In this document: piece by piece, positions 46,901 through 51,683 of the stretch | Layout of the letters: each line of letters begins with the position of its first letter | Numbering within the stretch: the stretch's first letter is position 1 | Origin: Aquarana catesbeiana | Taxonomy: Eukaryota; Chordata; Amphibia; Anura; Ranidae | NCBI RefSeq assembly: GCF_042186555.1 | Contig: NC_133327.1 | Span: forward strand, 330,468,495-330,532,494 | Direction of reading: 5' to 3' | Length of the DNA stretch: 64,000 nucleotides | Notes under the pieces: generated by a model | The model's input: only the letters and a program-made list of their open reading frames with translations | What the model was told of the DNA's origin: nothing | Databases searched by the model: none | Translations under genes and position numbers: made by a program

Positions 46901-49296
46901 GTGTCTTTCATGTTCTATCTTAGCTGTCCTAATTGCACCCTTACATTTCTTGTTGCATTCTTTATAAAGTCTGAATGCTGAGGATGATCCCTCAACCTTG
47001 TATTTTTTGAAGGCCTTTGCTTTTATATGCATTTTTACATTGGAGTTAAGCCATTCAGGACTTTTGTTTGCTCTTTTTATTACCCAATGGGATACATTGG
47101 CTAATGCCCTTATTTAATATGCTCTTAAAGCAAACCCATCTCTCCTCCGTATTCTTTGTTCCTAATATTTTATCCCAATTTATGCCTTTTAGCAAGGTTT
47201 GTATTTTAGGGAAGTTGGCTCTTTTGAAATTCAGTGTCTTTGTATTCCCTTTATGTTTCCTATTTGTGTGATTTATACTGAAACTAATTGATCTGTGATC
47301 GCTGTTACCTAAATTGCCCCGTATTTCCACATCCGTGATCAGGTCTGTATTGTTGGTAATCAGTAGATCCAGTAATGTTTTATTTCTCACACTGGAACTC
47401 AGCCACTATATAGATCCGTGAACCATGTCAAAGGAGCATAGCCAGTTGGGGTTTCAGGCTGAAGCTGCATCTCTCAATATAGCAACTGGGATCTGGTGTG
47501 CAGTGTTTCTACCTTCTGATCTGTTTCAGCACGGATGTTACCTTCTGAGCCGTTTCAGCGCGGATGTTACCTTCTGAGCCGTTTCAGCGCGGATGTTACC
47601 TTCTGAGCCGTTTCAGCGCGGATGTTACCTTCTGAGCCGTTTCAGCGCGGATGTTACCTTCTGAGCCGTTTCAGCGCGGATGTTACCCTCTGAGCCGTTT
47701 CAGCGCGGATGTTACCCTCTGAGCCGTTTCAGCGCGGATGTTACCCTCTGAGCCGTTTCAGCGCGGATGTTACCCTCTGAGCCGTTTCAGCGCGGATGTT
47801 ACCCTCTGAGCCGTTTCAGCGCGGATGTTACCCTCTGAGCCGTTTCAGCGCGGATGTTACCCTCTGAGCCGTTTCAGCGCGGATGTTACCCTCTGAGCCG
47901 TTTCAGCGCGGATGTTACCTTCTGAGCCGTTTCAGCGCGGATGTTACCTTCTGAGCCGTTTCAGCGCGGATGTTACCTTCTGAGCCGTTTCAGCGCGGAT
48001 GTTACCTTCTGAGCCGTTTCAGCGCGGATGTTACCTTCTGAGCCGTTTCAGCGCGGATGTTACCTTCTGAGCTGTTTCAGCACGGATGTTACCTTCTGAT
48101 CCATTTCAGAACGGATGTTACCTTCTGATCCGTTTCAGAATGGATGCTATCTTCTGATCAGTTTCTGCCCGGATGTTACCTACTGATCCGTTTCAGCCTG
48201 GCTGTTACCTTCTGATCCGTTTCAGCCTGGAGGTTATCTTCTGATCCGTATCAGCCCGGATGTTACCTTCTGATCTGCTTCAGCCTGGCTGCTACCTTCT
48301 GATCCGTTTTAGCATGGATGTTACCTTCTGATCTGTTTCAGCCTGGCTGTTACCTTCTGATCTGTTTCAGCCTGGAGGTTACCTTTTGATCCGTTTCAGC
48401 CTGGAGGTTACCTTTTGATCCGTTTCAGCCTGGAGGTTACCTTTTGATCCGTTTCAGCCTGGAGGTTACCTTCTGATCCGTTTCAGCCTGGAGGTTACCT
48501 TCTGATCCGTTTCAGCCTGGAGGTTACCTTCTGATCCGTTTCAGCCTGGAGGTTGCCTTCTGATCCGTTTCCATCCCGGATGTTACCTTCTGATCTGCTT
48601 CAGCCCGGCTGTTACCTTCTGATCCTCTTCAGCCTGGTTGTTACCTTCTGATCTGTTTCAAATCTGATCTAGCCTGGATGAGCTTGTTTGAATGTCTGCT
48701 ACCGATCCGTGCTTTGCACTGCAAGGGCAAGTTTTGCATTGCTTTGAGCAGCGCTCCAAGTGTTTGTGTATGGGTCACAAGGTCCACAGGGGTAGTCAGG
48801 ATATTTATAGTTAGTTCATCTTTTTATTTTTTCGTGAAAAGGTTAACTTACCTGTTAGGATGTGTGTCATAAGGTGTGTTGTGATGGGTGACAACATTCA
48901 ATATAAAGGGTGTTGAAAACATGCATCTTCACACTTTTGTTATGAAGTTAAAAAAAAAAAAATGCACTGGTAAGCAAATCACATAGGTGTTACTCTAACC
49001 TCAAGGTGCATTTTACATAATTAGCAGTTTTCCTCTCCCCCATATCTATCTGTGAGCTTGTACAGCACTGCTGATGATGATGATGATGCTACAATAATAG
49101 TAACAAATAAGAACATGCAGCTGACAGTCTCACTGCATTACTAATCTTTTCCTTTTACAATACTGTTGCATTGTGCCCCTGAGTATCCTGTCATGGAGTG
49201 CACAGACACAAGGAGTGTGAGGTTATGTAGCAGAGATAGGAGGAAGGACACAGCTCTTACCTGCTCTGCTATTGCTCTCCTGAACAGACAAGCCAT
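8628..49296 (-). CDS. RARS2: Mitochondrial arginyl-tRNA synthetase gene, exons 1-8 (partial, continues off the left edge)
   Basis: RARS2 charges mitochondrial tRNA-Arg with arginine in the mitochondrial matrix and is a class I aminoacyl-tRNA synthetase. I assembled eight minus-strand exons with GT/AG boundaries and compatible phases: 36, 74, 97, 84, 98, 56, 84 and 77 nt, giving 606 nt or 202 codons. The translation follows vertebrate RARS2 throughout: start MACLFRRAIAEQ, then the RINRDLLTK block, the HVGHLRSTIIG block carrying the HxGH ATP-binding signature (residues 139-142), NYLGDWG (167-173), and NPLQHLFE at the end of exon 8. Exon sizes match those I recall for human RARS2 except exon 3, which is two codons shorter. 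The remaining catalytic, anticodon-binding and C-terminal exons are not in the window. Introns are inflated by transposons (intron 7 is 22 kb). No exon contains a stop or frameshift. Confidence 0.95.
8705..9862. other. Intron 7 start: palindromic, repeat-like sequence
   Basis: GTGATCA and ATCACAGC motifs recur in both orientations between 8930 and 9200, and a (TA)n tract lies at 9229-9270. Around 9405-9590 there is a degenerate tandem array of about 37 bp units with CCCTAATCACTGCCACACCAG-like text. It is probably the remnant of a TTAA-type element. No coding exon. Confidence 0.5.
10829..12091 (+). pseudogene. DIRS-A gag-like ORF1 remnant
   Basis: An acidic/proline-rich N-terminal part (10829-11293) is followed by a gag-like part at 11543-12091 with DAAISSVNKSL, then GERLFGEDLDKYIQKIPGGK, a C-terminal signature common in DIRS ORF1 proteins. 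A stop and frame change around 11070-11540 break it. The role would be particle or RNA binding. Confidence 0.75.
12230..12890 (+). pseudogene. DIRS-A reverse transcriptase remnant
   Basis: The frame shows GEVRPILDLKALN, then INIKDAYLHVPIF (first catalytic aspartate in the D-A-Y context) and ALPFGLATAPRVFTK, typical for DIRS/Gypsy-like reverse transcriptase. The YxDD box reads YLDK at about 12859-12870, so the second aspartate is lost. Similarity ends soon after, where foreign sequence begins. Confidence 0.88.
12895..13960 (-). mobile_element. Penelope/hammerhead-associated insertion inside DIRS-A
   Basis: Sequence between the broken reverse transcriptase and recombinase parts of DIRS-A fits neither. 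It contains an intact-looking hammerhead on the minus strand (13271-13311), the Penelope-type signature. The rest is AT-rich and non-coding, with a GC-rich end near 13860-13940. Boundaries are approximate, and DIRS-A sequence appears to have been deleted at this site. Confidence 0.5.
13271..13311 (-). ncRNA. Hammerhead ribozyme, short-stem-III Penelope type
   Basis: Read on the minus strand: stem I GCCC, core CTGATGA, stem II GCGAG-AGGAGA-CTCGC (five perfect pairs), GAAA, palindromic ACGCGT forming a two-base-pair stem III, nucleotide A at the cleavage position, then stem I partner GGGC. All conserved core bases are present. Such ribozymes with self-complementary stem III are known in Penelope-like elements and are thought to cleave as dimers. 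Confidence 0.82.
13960..14835 (+). pseudogene. DIRS-A tyrosine recombinase remnant
   Basis: The 3' part of the integrase-like gene in at least three frames. ITSARRVSELAAL (about 14252-14290) carries the first catalytic arginine, AHSTRGISASW (about 14647) the H-x-x-R pair, and FTGFYQVDV (about 14745-14771) the tyrosine nucleophile. The N-terminal third is lost to the insertion. A frameshift near 14375-14458 breaks it. The enzyme would integrate a circular DNA intermediate. Confidence 0.85.
15617..16570 (+). mobile_element. T1-family TTAA element nested in T2
   Basis: Starts TTAACCACTTGCTTACTGGG and shares the ATAGAGCTTTCTTTTGGTGG block with the other T1 copies. Its right end reads CTGAAGTAGTAGTAA where CTGAAGTGGTTAA would be expected. 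Contains a short minisatellite (about 15925-16150) and an inverted TGATCAGC/GCTGATCA block near 16340-16370. No coding content. Confidence 0.75.
15925..16160 (+). repeat. Minisatellite of about 24 bp inside a T1 element
   Basis: Units such as GGCGGTACTGATGGGGACAG followed by ATAA, drifting to GGCACTGATGGGCAC. A related array occupies the same relative place in the T1 copy at 50103, so it belongs to the family rather than this locus. Confidence 0.8.
17770..18283. repeat. Direct duplication in T3 (two copies of about 165 bp, spaced 351 bp)
   Basis: GGCAGCGTCAGATTAGCGCC at 17770 and its near-identical copy at 18121 both run through CCCTTAGTGGTATAGTATCT to the GGATCAGCCC block. It lies just upstream of the transposase remnant. 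Confidence 0.85.
18600..18807 (+). pseudogene. piggyBac transposase C-terminal cysteine-rich domain, remnant
   Basis: One frame gives SRLHERHFLYVLPSTPTQR. After a C7A6 tract (about 18667-18679) the similarity continues in the neighbouring frame as KRCCVCSKRGYRRDTRYYCP, then CPDNPGLCIGECFERYHS, and ends at TAG 18805-18807. The spaced cysteines and final C-F-x-R-Y-H are the cross-brace zinc-binding domain of piggyBac transposases, which binds the element ends. The catalytic domain is missing, so this is a fragment about 70 residues long with a homopolymer frameshift. Confidence 0.85.
20330..21860. repeat. Palindromic array of 392-bp units in T3
   Basis: The block CCATTTTGGAAAGTAGACAC followed by CCCAAGCTATTTG occurs twice in one orientation (from about 20410 and 20802), then three times inverted (about 20985, 21380 and 21773). 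The two orientations meet at about 20920 in the GAAAAAAAAAATG / TTTTTTCTCG region. Arms of roughly 550 bp could form a long hairpin. Spacing within each orientation is about 392-394 bp. Confidence 0.85.
22923..23153. mobile_element. MITE with GGCCTGGTTCACAC ends
   Basis: The left end GGCCTGGTTCACACCTATGC and right end GCATAAGTGTGAACCAGGCC are inverted copies. It is non-coding and abuts the TTAA end of T4. A related element is at 58372-58628. Confidence 0.75.
23158..26761. other. Intron 7 sequence without recognised genes
   Basis: 23158-23310 is a T-rich repeat with recurrent TTTTAGTC. 23761-23825 is a (TA)n(CA)n microsatellite. The remainder shows no RARS2 exon, no inverted termini I could pair, and only unsupported short frames, including 24771-25104. 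24650-25560 looks more GC-balanced than its surroundings and may be an unclassified repeat. Confidence 0.55.
23761..23825. repeat. (TA)n(CA)n compound microsatellite
   Basis: About seven TA followed by about twenty-four CA units. Confidence 0.95.
26777..30653 (+). mobile_element. Tx1/L1-like LINE with a 15-bp target duplication
   Basis: The 15-bp sequence TATTCAATAGGTGTA is present exactly at 26762-26776 and 30654-30668, bracketing the element. It is 5'-truncated, starting inside the endonuclease, and ends in an A-rich tail (ACAAACAATACAAATATAAA). It is antisense to RARS2 and ends 50 bp from the exon 7 donor. Endonuclease, reverse transcriptase and C-terminal blocks follow in order. All frames are broken. 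Confidence 0.9.
26860..30176 (+). pseudogene. LINE ORF2 remnant (endonuclease and reverse transcriptase)
   Basis: An APE-type endonuclease is readable at 26860-27549: ECTIANIYSPN, then AGDFNMCID, SRIDYILIEH and SDHAPVV, the last carrying the catalytic D-H pair. The reverse transcriptase follows with MALGKSPGPDGYS (about 28049) and DAEKAFNRVDW (about 28446). The FADD active site reads YAGD near 28741, so a catalytic aspartate is lost. The C-terminal WYVVPQRAQ region is near 29955. Many stops and frameshifts occur, plus homopolymer A-runs (27769-27788, 29860-29874). Confidence 0.88.
30718..30801 (-). CDS. RARS2: RARS2 exon 7 (residues 149-176)
   Basis: 84 nt between acceptor TGTTTCCAG and donor TTG|GTGAGT. 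The translation NFIANLKEAVGCKVVRMNYL, continuing GDWGFQFG into exon 8, is the catalytic-domain segment after the HIGH motif, with the family-typical NYLGDWG. The donor is 50 bp from the target-site duplication of a full LINE insertion (30654-30668) in intron 7. Confidence 0.97.
30962..31017 (-). CDS. RARS2: RARS2 exon 6 with the HxGH active-site signature (residues 130-148)
   Basis: 56 nt between acceptor TTTGCAG and donor TTG|GTGAGG. It encodes SPNIAKKFHVGHLRSTIIG across the junctions, a hallmark of arginyl-tRNA synthetases. HVGH is the class I HIGH-type motif that binds ATP and stabilises the adenylate transition state. Intron 6 (30802-30961) is only 160 bp, the one intron here with no transposon. 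Confidence 0.97.
31018..31622. other. Intron 5 sequence, nothing recognised
   Basis: AT-rich intron between exon 6 and a MITE, with two short T/A runs. No exon or repeat termini seen. Confidence 0.6.
31623..32265. mobile_element. MITE with AGAGCTGCACGATTAATCG ends, invaded by a T2 fragment
   Basis: The left end TAGAGCTGCACGATTAATCG and right end AGAATCGTGCAGCTTTA are inverted. Between them, from TTAA 31799, lies the 5' part of a T2 element (CCACTTCAAGACTAAGTC, GCTAGAAAATTACTTAGAAC) with a (TA)n tract at 31899-31973. The T2 part ends near 32190 without its right terminus. Confidence 0.7.
32335..32432 (-). CDS. RARS2: RARS2 exon 5 (residues 98-129, plus two bases of codon 130)
   Basis: 98 nt between acceptor TTCTTAG and donor CAG|GTACAT. 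The translation TILRKINQDGSSYG and LVEY corresponds to human TVLQQVIEDGSKYG and VVEF. Its last two bases (AG) join the first T of exon 6 to give serine, so the phase is correct. It is flanked on the low-coordinate side by a MITE (31623-32265) and on the other side by a Harbinger-type MITE (32608-33001). Confidence 0.94.
32608..33001. mobile_element. Harbinger-type MITE with GGCCTCTTTCACACG ends
   Basis: Ends GGCCTCTTTCACACGAGGGA and CCGTGAGAAAGAGCCC are inverted and flanked by TTA (32605-32607, 33002-33004). Internal inverted pairs include GGATCGGCGGAGCGATCC and two copies of the CATCCGTTTTCGGAT block. It lies in intron 4, 176 bp from exon 5, and is related to the copy inside DIRS-B. Confidence 0.8.
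33278..33757. mobile_element. TTAA-flanked element with TTAAAGTGATTGTAAAGG ends
   Basis: Ends TTAAAGTGATTGTAAAGG and CCTTTACAACCACTTTAA are inverted and closed by TTAA on both sides. It carries a CTTACCTGCTCTGTG block also seen in the intron 3 copies. Intron 4. Non-coding. Confidence 0.8.
34045..34397. repeat. Long palindrome in the 33.9-kb element
   Basis: The left arm runs from TTGTATTTTTAAACATGGCG to GTGACTGTGAACGGCGCC-type sequence near 34203, and the right arm is its near-perfect reverse complement to about 34397. Each arm holds a smaller perfect palindrome, CTCGTTCAGCTGAACGAG. The central spacer is about 30 bp. Confidence 0.88.
34429..34850. repeat. Minisatellite, CTGCACTGGGGACAAGG-type units
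   Basis: Two unit types: CTGCACTGGGGACAAGG (17 bp) mixed with CTGCACTGGGGCAAAG (16 bp) in the left half, then a higher-order 29-30 bp unit, CTGCACTGACAAGG joined to the 16-bp unit, repeated about six times. Long frames on both strands across it are repeat artefacts. Confidence 0.92.
35164..35247 (-). CDS. RARS2: RARS2 exon 4 (residues 70-97)
   Basis: 84 nt, 28 complete codons, between acceptor AATTTCAG and donor AAG|GTGAGT. The translation ends VTFRINRDLLTK, matching the human VNFKINRELLTK segment of the N-terminal additional domain that contacts the tRNA D-loop in arginyl-tRNA synthetases. It lies immediately left of three abutting TTAA-flanked elements in intron 3. Confidence 0.95.
35457..35821. 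mobile_element. TTAA-flanked element, first of three abutting copies in intron 3
   Basis: Begins TTAAAGTGTTTTATAAGG and ends TTGCTAACGCTTTAA. The TTAA at 35818-35821 is shared with the next element. It contains a perfect inverted pair, CTCTGAAGGGACGGCA region against TGTCCCTTCAGAG, near 35525-35560. Confidence 0.65.
35818..36314. mobile_element. TTAA-flanked element, second of three abutting copies
   Basis: Begins TTAAAAAGTGTTTATAAAAG and ends CCCTTACAATCACTTTAA. It has the TTAATGCATTCTATGCATTAA block and ATTTACTTACCTGAGCCCC. Both boundary TTAAs are shared with neighbours. Confidence 0.7.
36311..36606. mobile_element. TTAA-flanked element, third of three abutting copies
   Basis: Begins at the shared TTAA with CCATTCTATGCATCAAGGT and ends TTTAGAATCACTTTAA. 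It shares TACTTACCTGAGCCCCA and the GCACAGAGCAGGTAAG block with its neighbour. Its left terminus looks truncated. Confidence 0.6.
36979..37075 (-). CDS. RARS2: RARS2 exon 3 (residues 37-69)
   Basis: Acceptor ATCTCCAG, donor AAG|GTATTA. The exon has one leading base and 32 codons. The translation contains PDFQLYVNSVPGG and ends QKLASK, matching the ADFQLSVDSL and LAEK landmarks of human RARS2. It is 97 nt here against about 103 nt in human, so two codons are missing from the variable middle. This is the least conserved exon of the set. Confidence 0.88.
37076..37877. other. Intron 2 sequence, nothing recognised
   Basis: AT-rich. A T-run of 20 lies at 37701-37720. No exon or repeat termini seen. 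Confidence 0.6.
38653..39058 (-). mobile_element. CR1 3' fragment inside Tc1-B
   Basis: Matches the 3' end of the CR1 element at 45152 onward (TAGTTACATAGTAGGTGAGG, TGTGGAAGGGAATTCCACAT). It jumps near 38930 to sequence matching 45980-46090, so it is internally deleted. GATCC at both junctions may be a short target duplication. Confidence 0.8.
39236..40138 (-). pseudogene. Tc1-B transposase pseudogene
   Basis: Starts MAKTKELSKDFRDKIVDLHK at 40138 and keeps the helix-turn-helix and the HVQNHLKSANEHLNDPEENW segment. One frameshift near 39735 moves the catalytic part (MWSDEIKIKLFGINSTRRVW, GGNNMIWGFF) to another frame. The C-terminal end at about 39240-39300 reads TTGGCAATCACGGAGGTCAG-type sequence, the usual LTSVIANKG end. 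It is the least decayed transposase here. Confidence 0.88.
40188..40613. mobile_element. Harbinger-type MITE in Tc1-B
   Basis: Ends TGGGGCGTACACACGGTCGG and CCCGTGTGTACGCGGCA are inverted, with TAA at the left and TTA at the right as the 3-bp target. Interior has repeated GTCCGNCGGA-type inverted blocks. Related to 2904-3340. Confidence 0.78.
41754..41827 (-). CDS. RARS2: RARS2 exon 2 (residues 13-36, plus two bases of codon 37)
   Basis: A long polypyrimidine tract ending TTTTGCAG precedes the exon. The translation VSQVLGLPPEKLIPHI is clearly the vertebrate RARS2 segment around LPPENLI. Length 74 nt with two bases left over fits the single extra base at the start of exon 3. The donor is GTAGGA, weaker than the other donors in this gene, and sits beside a long A-tract on the plus strand (41722-41743). 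The frame meets a TAG directly across the donor, which confirms the exon end. Confidence 0.93.
42022..42715 (+). mobile_element. Degraded T1-family TTAA element
   Basis: Shares ordered blocks with T1 copies: CCCTTCATGACCAGGGCA start, GAAAGTTATAGCATCTACAA, TGGTAATGGCTGTGATCAGC, CTGGGAAGTGGTTAACATCT. The end blocks have drifted (TTTA and ATTA for TTAA). Intron 1. Confidence 0.6.
43091..43134 (-). ncRNA. Hammerhead-like motif, Penelope type
   Basis: Minus strand: CCC, CTGAAGA, stem II AGGT/ACTT, GAAA, palindrome ACGCGT, then T at the cleavage position and GG. The core is complete, but stem I is only two or three pairs, so activity is doubtful. Confidence 0.5.
43640..44480 (+). pseudogene. Tx1/L1-like LINE ORF2 C-terminal fragment
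   Basis: Frames give YLSCFQNNIFISFEDLKDLH, KLIRFKFIHHLHHF, then CPLLSTYWHDPFSFFETILH and NDLLPCTHDTF. The CPLLSTYW block corresponds to the HIWWDCP-type motif near the C-terminus of L1-like ORF2. It is broken by stops and frameshifts, with no 5' part. Intron 1. Confidence 0.7.
44577..44909. mobile_element. MITE with about 45-bp inverted ends
   Basis: ATCTTTACAGAAAATCTGTA followed by AGGTGACCTTACACTGGACC at the left is mirrored by GGTCCAATGTAAGG and CTTACAGATTTTCTGTAAAG at the right. Non-coding; target duplication unclear. Confidence 0.75.
45152..47395 (-). mobile_element. CR1-type LINE, 5'-truncated
   Basis: Minus-strand order from 47390: end of the endonuclease (LLDLLITNNTDL, NSDHRSI), reverse transcriptase, and a C-terminal region. 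The 3' end is the CR1-like AACCTCACCTACTATGTAAC. It is truncated at about 47395, internally deleted just after the FADD box, and has a run of 25 Cs (plus strand 45865-45889). Same orientation as RARS2, in intron 1. Confidence 0.9.
45229..47390 (-). pseudogene. CR1 ORF2 remnant (endonuclease end, reverse transcriptase)
   Basis: 47032-46214 encodes LNINKLPGPDGLHPRVLREL, WRKANVAPIFKKG, NYRPVSLTSIVCKLLE and NQHGF. 46202-45957 gives GVPQGSVLGPILF and the intact FADD active site (SVFADDTKLS). After a deletion, 45905-45540 gives EKDLGVLVDDRLS and LYKALVRPHLEYAVQLWAP, and 45654-45229 the closing FSLEKRRLRGDMISIYKYRT and MWNSLPQAVV. Frameshifts between these parts prevent function. Confidence 0.9.
47505..48675. 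repeat. 29-bp minisatellite, about 40 copies
   Basis: The unit is GAGCCGTTTCAGCGCGGATG followed by TTACCTTCT. About 18 central copies (47548-48072) are nearly identical and split into blocks by a single T/C variant (CCTTCT, CCCTCT, CCTTCT). Copies at both edges drift to GATCCGTTTCAGCCTGGAGG forms. It lies in intron 1, about 600 bp downstream of exon 1. Confidence 0.95.
48676..49260. other. Intron 1, promoter-proximal
   Basis: Contains a short GATGATGATGATGATG tract near 49074-49089 and an A-run at 48950-48961. No other features seen. Confidence 0.5.
49261..49296 (-). CDS. RARS2: RARS2 exon 1, coding part (residues 1-12)
   Basis: The ATG is at 49294-49296 and the exon ends at a strong donor, CAG|GTAAGAG. 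The 12 codons read MACLFRRAIAEQ, very close to the human N-terminus, and the 36-nt coding length equals human exon 1 as I remember it. It encodes the start of the mitochondrial targeting region (basic RR, no acidic residue until E11). An upstream ATG at 49347-49349 is out of frame and its short frame overlaps this start. The 5' untranslated end is not determined. Confidence 0.9.
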
Positions 49297-49520
49297 ATCT
49301 TCCCCTGTGTAGTACGAGAAGTCGGTAGAGGAGACAAGCACCAGGTCATTGGGAACACATGAAGGAGAGACAGGCAGGAAGCAGCATGTGGGATGCTAGT
49401 GACCCGCAACAGCCCCGCCCCCGGAACATGCTCTCCACCAATCGTAGGCTCGCTCTCCGCTCTGACCTCTCTGTGGAGGGAAGTGTGACGGTGTGGAGAC
49501 TGAGCAGTGTGTGTCTCACA
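49297..49520. promoter_or_regulatory. Probable RARS2 promoter, possibly bidirectional
   Basis: The segment beside RARS2 exon 1 is free of recognised repeats and less AT-rich than its surroundings. It contains a GC box CCCCGCCCCC (49413-49422), an overlapping ETS-type CCGGAA (49421-49426) and a CCAAT box on the plus strand (49438-49442), with no TATA box, the usual pattern for housekeeping genes. A plus-strand donor-like CAG|GTATGT follows at about 49527. In human, RARS2 is head-to-head with ORC3, so a divergent transcript is possible, but no ORC3 coding exon was recognised to the right. Confidence 0.5.
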
Positions 49521-49734
49521 GGACAGGTATGTCTATGTACTGTATGTTCTGTGCGGTGTATGAGGGCTTTCTATAAGATATTCCTGTTTATTTAGAGGTG
49601 GCACACTGAGCCGAGGGGGTGGGCACTTGTATTATGAAAACACACTACATATAGGGTTGCCACCTTCTCTACAAGCCGAACGCTTTACTTTAGTGTCTCA
49701 CAGCAATTTTTTTTTTATAGTATACACTATAACT

Positions 49735-49880
49735 GGGGTCTTCAAACTACAGCTCTCCAGTTGTGCAGGAACTACAATTCCCATCATGCCTAGTCATGTC
49801 TGTGAATGTCAGAGTTTTACAATGCCTCATGGGATGTGTAGTTCCGCAACAGCTGGAGAGCCCTAGTTTGAAGAGTCCTG
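49735..49880. mobile_element. Short palindromic MITE (CTACAATTCCCATCATGCC type)
   Basis: The left half TCTTCAAACTACAGCTCTCC, then AGTTGTGCAGGAACTACAAT is mirrored by GTAGTTCCGCAACAGCTGGA and GAGCCCTAGTTTGAAGA. The inverted arms are about 55 bp and cover most of the element. Confidence 0.85.
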
Positions 49881-50102
49881 CACGATAAGATTGTAAAAGA
49901 CCTGGAGCACTGTTTGGTGTCACAATGAGAGTAGTAAAACGGCGTGCCATGGCGAACAGTAGGCGAGTCCAAATTTTATCAACAGTGTGAGGGGCTTATA
50001 TTGGCATGGTTAAATAAAACAAAAGCATTTTTGTATCCATAAAATATTCTTAGATTAAAAAACAAAAACAAACAAAGGTCACTGTAAATATAGGAACTTA
50101 CC

Positions 50103-51025
50103 TTAACCACTTCAATACCAGGCACTTTCTCACCTTCCTGCCCAGGCCAATTTTCAGCTTTCAGCGCTGTCACTTTTTAAATGACAATTGCGCGGTCATG
50201 CTACACTGTACCCAAACTAAATTTTTATTATTTTGTTCCCACAAATAGAGCTTTCTTTTGGTGGTATTTGATCACCTCTGCGGTTTTTTATTTTTTGCTG
50301 AACGAATAAAAAAAGACCGAAATTTTTGAAGAAAAAAAAAAGTTTTTGTTCTGTAAACAAGTAAGTTTTCTCCTTCACTGATGGGCACTGATAAGGCAGC
50401 ACCAGTGAGATGGCACTGACAGGCAGCACTGATGGGCACTCATAGCTGGCACTGAAAGGCTGCCCTGATGGGTACTTATGGGTGGCACTGAAACGTGGCA
50501 TTGATGGGCACTGATGACTGACACTGATTTCACTGATAGGCATCACTGGTGGCACTGGCAGGCATTTTTCATGGCACTGGTTGGCATTTCCCTGGTGGTC
50601 TAGGGTGGCATACCTGGTGGTCCAGTGTGGTGGCCATCCCTGGTGGTCCTGGGCGGGCATGCATCCGAGGGGGGCCTATGCTGATAAACAATCAGCACAG
50701 ACCCCAACTGTCAGGAGAGCAGCCGATCGGCTCTCCTCTACTCGCGTCTGTCAGACACGAGTGAGGAAAAGCCGATCAACGGCTCTTCCTGTTTACATCG
50801 TGATCAGCCGTGATTGGGCACGACTGATCACATGGTAAAGAGTCTCTGTCCAAGACCTTACCTAGATCGGAGTTGCGGTGTGTCAGACTGACACCCCGCA
50901 ACAACGATCGCCGCGATGCGCGCAGTGGCTTGATATCCTGACAACGTCTGGTCAGGATATCGCAACCACGCGATATCGCAAAAGTGGGCAGTGTCAGTAG
51001 GGCATTGGATCGTAGACGTAGTTGA
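50103..51025 (+). mobile_element. T1-family TTAA element with internal minisatellite
   Basis: Begins TTAACCACTTCAATACC and shares ATAGAGCTTTCTTTTGGTGG and TTTGATCACCTCTGCGG with other T1 copies. GGCACTGATGGGCACT-like tandem units occupy about 50375-50600. The right end is degraded. It may sit inside an older element whose ends are AGGGTTGCCACCT (49655) and AGGTGGCAACCCT (51072-51084). Confidence 0.75.
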
Positions 51026-51476
51026 GTGGACACATGATTCAAAACCAGGACTGTCCAGGTGAATCTCGGGCAGGTGGCAACCCTAACTACTGCTCGCTTA
51101 ACCCATTCCATTTAATCAAATGTAATGAGGAAGCAATATAACACCTCCTCCCTGCCTGTCAAATGCCTTCTCCAAATGTGGATTGCTCTTCAGAGGGCAT
51201 CACATGTGTAAAGGAGCCCCAAGGCCCCATACACAGTATTAGATTTTCTGCAGATTTTTGTCTTCAGATTTACCAAAACCATGTAGTGCAAGAGCTTGCC
51301 TGATTGCATACAAATTGAAACTCTTATGGTTTGACCTCATGTTATATCATTTTGGTAAATCAGAAGAGAAAAATCTGCAGAAAGTCTGTTCAGCCATTCC
51401 AGTATTTTCTGTCAATTCAGTAGATAACTGGGGAAAGGAACATGACTAATAATGTTTACTTTGTGACATTGCTGAG

Positions 51477-51683
51477 TAAGGATGAGCTCAGGCGTGTTCG
51501 CACAGCCCACGTGCAGAGCCCGCCAGGAAGTCTGCGCTGCGCTAACCACAGGCAGTGAGACGTCCCGATGCGCGGCTGCAGAGATCGGGAAATGTCTCAC
51601 CGCCTGTGATTAGTACAGAGCCGTGCGGACTTCCTGGCGGGCTCTGCATGTGGCCTGTGCGAACACGCCAGAGCTCATCCTTA
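51477..51683. mobile_element. hAT-type MITE with 8-bp target duplication
   Basis: The ends TAAGGATGAGCTC and GAGCTCATCCTTA, with further inverted text such as CCGCCAGGAAGTC, give arms of about 80 bp. TTGCTGAG flanks both sides exactly (51469-51476, 51684-51691); 8-bp duplications are characteristic of hAT transposition. Confidence 0.85.

Noticed and set aside
47505..48675. Regular 29-bp repeats resembling a CRISPR array
   Set aside because: Units are contiguous with no unique spacers, and the context is a vertebrate intron.
49359..49595. Plus-strand 78-codon frame as ORC3 exon 1
   Set aside because: The translation has no resemblance to ORC3; only a non-coding first exon remains possible.
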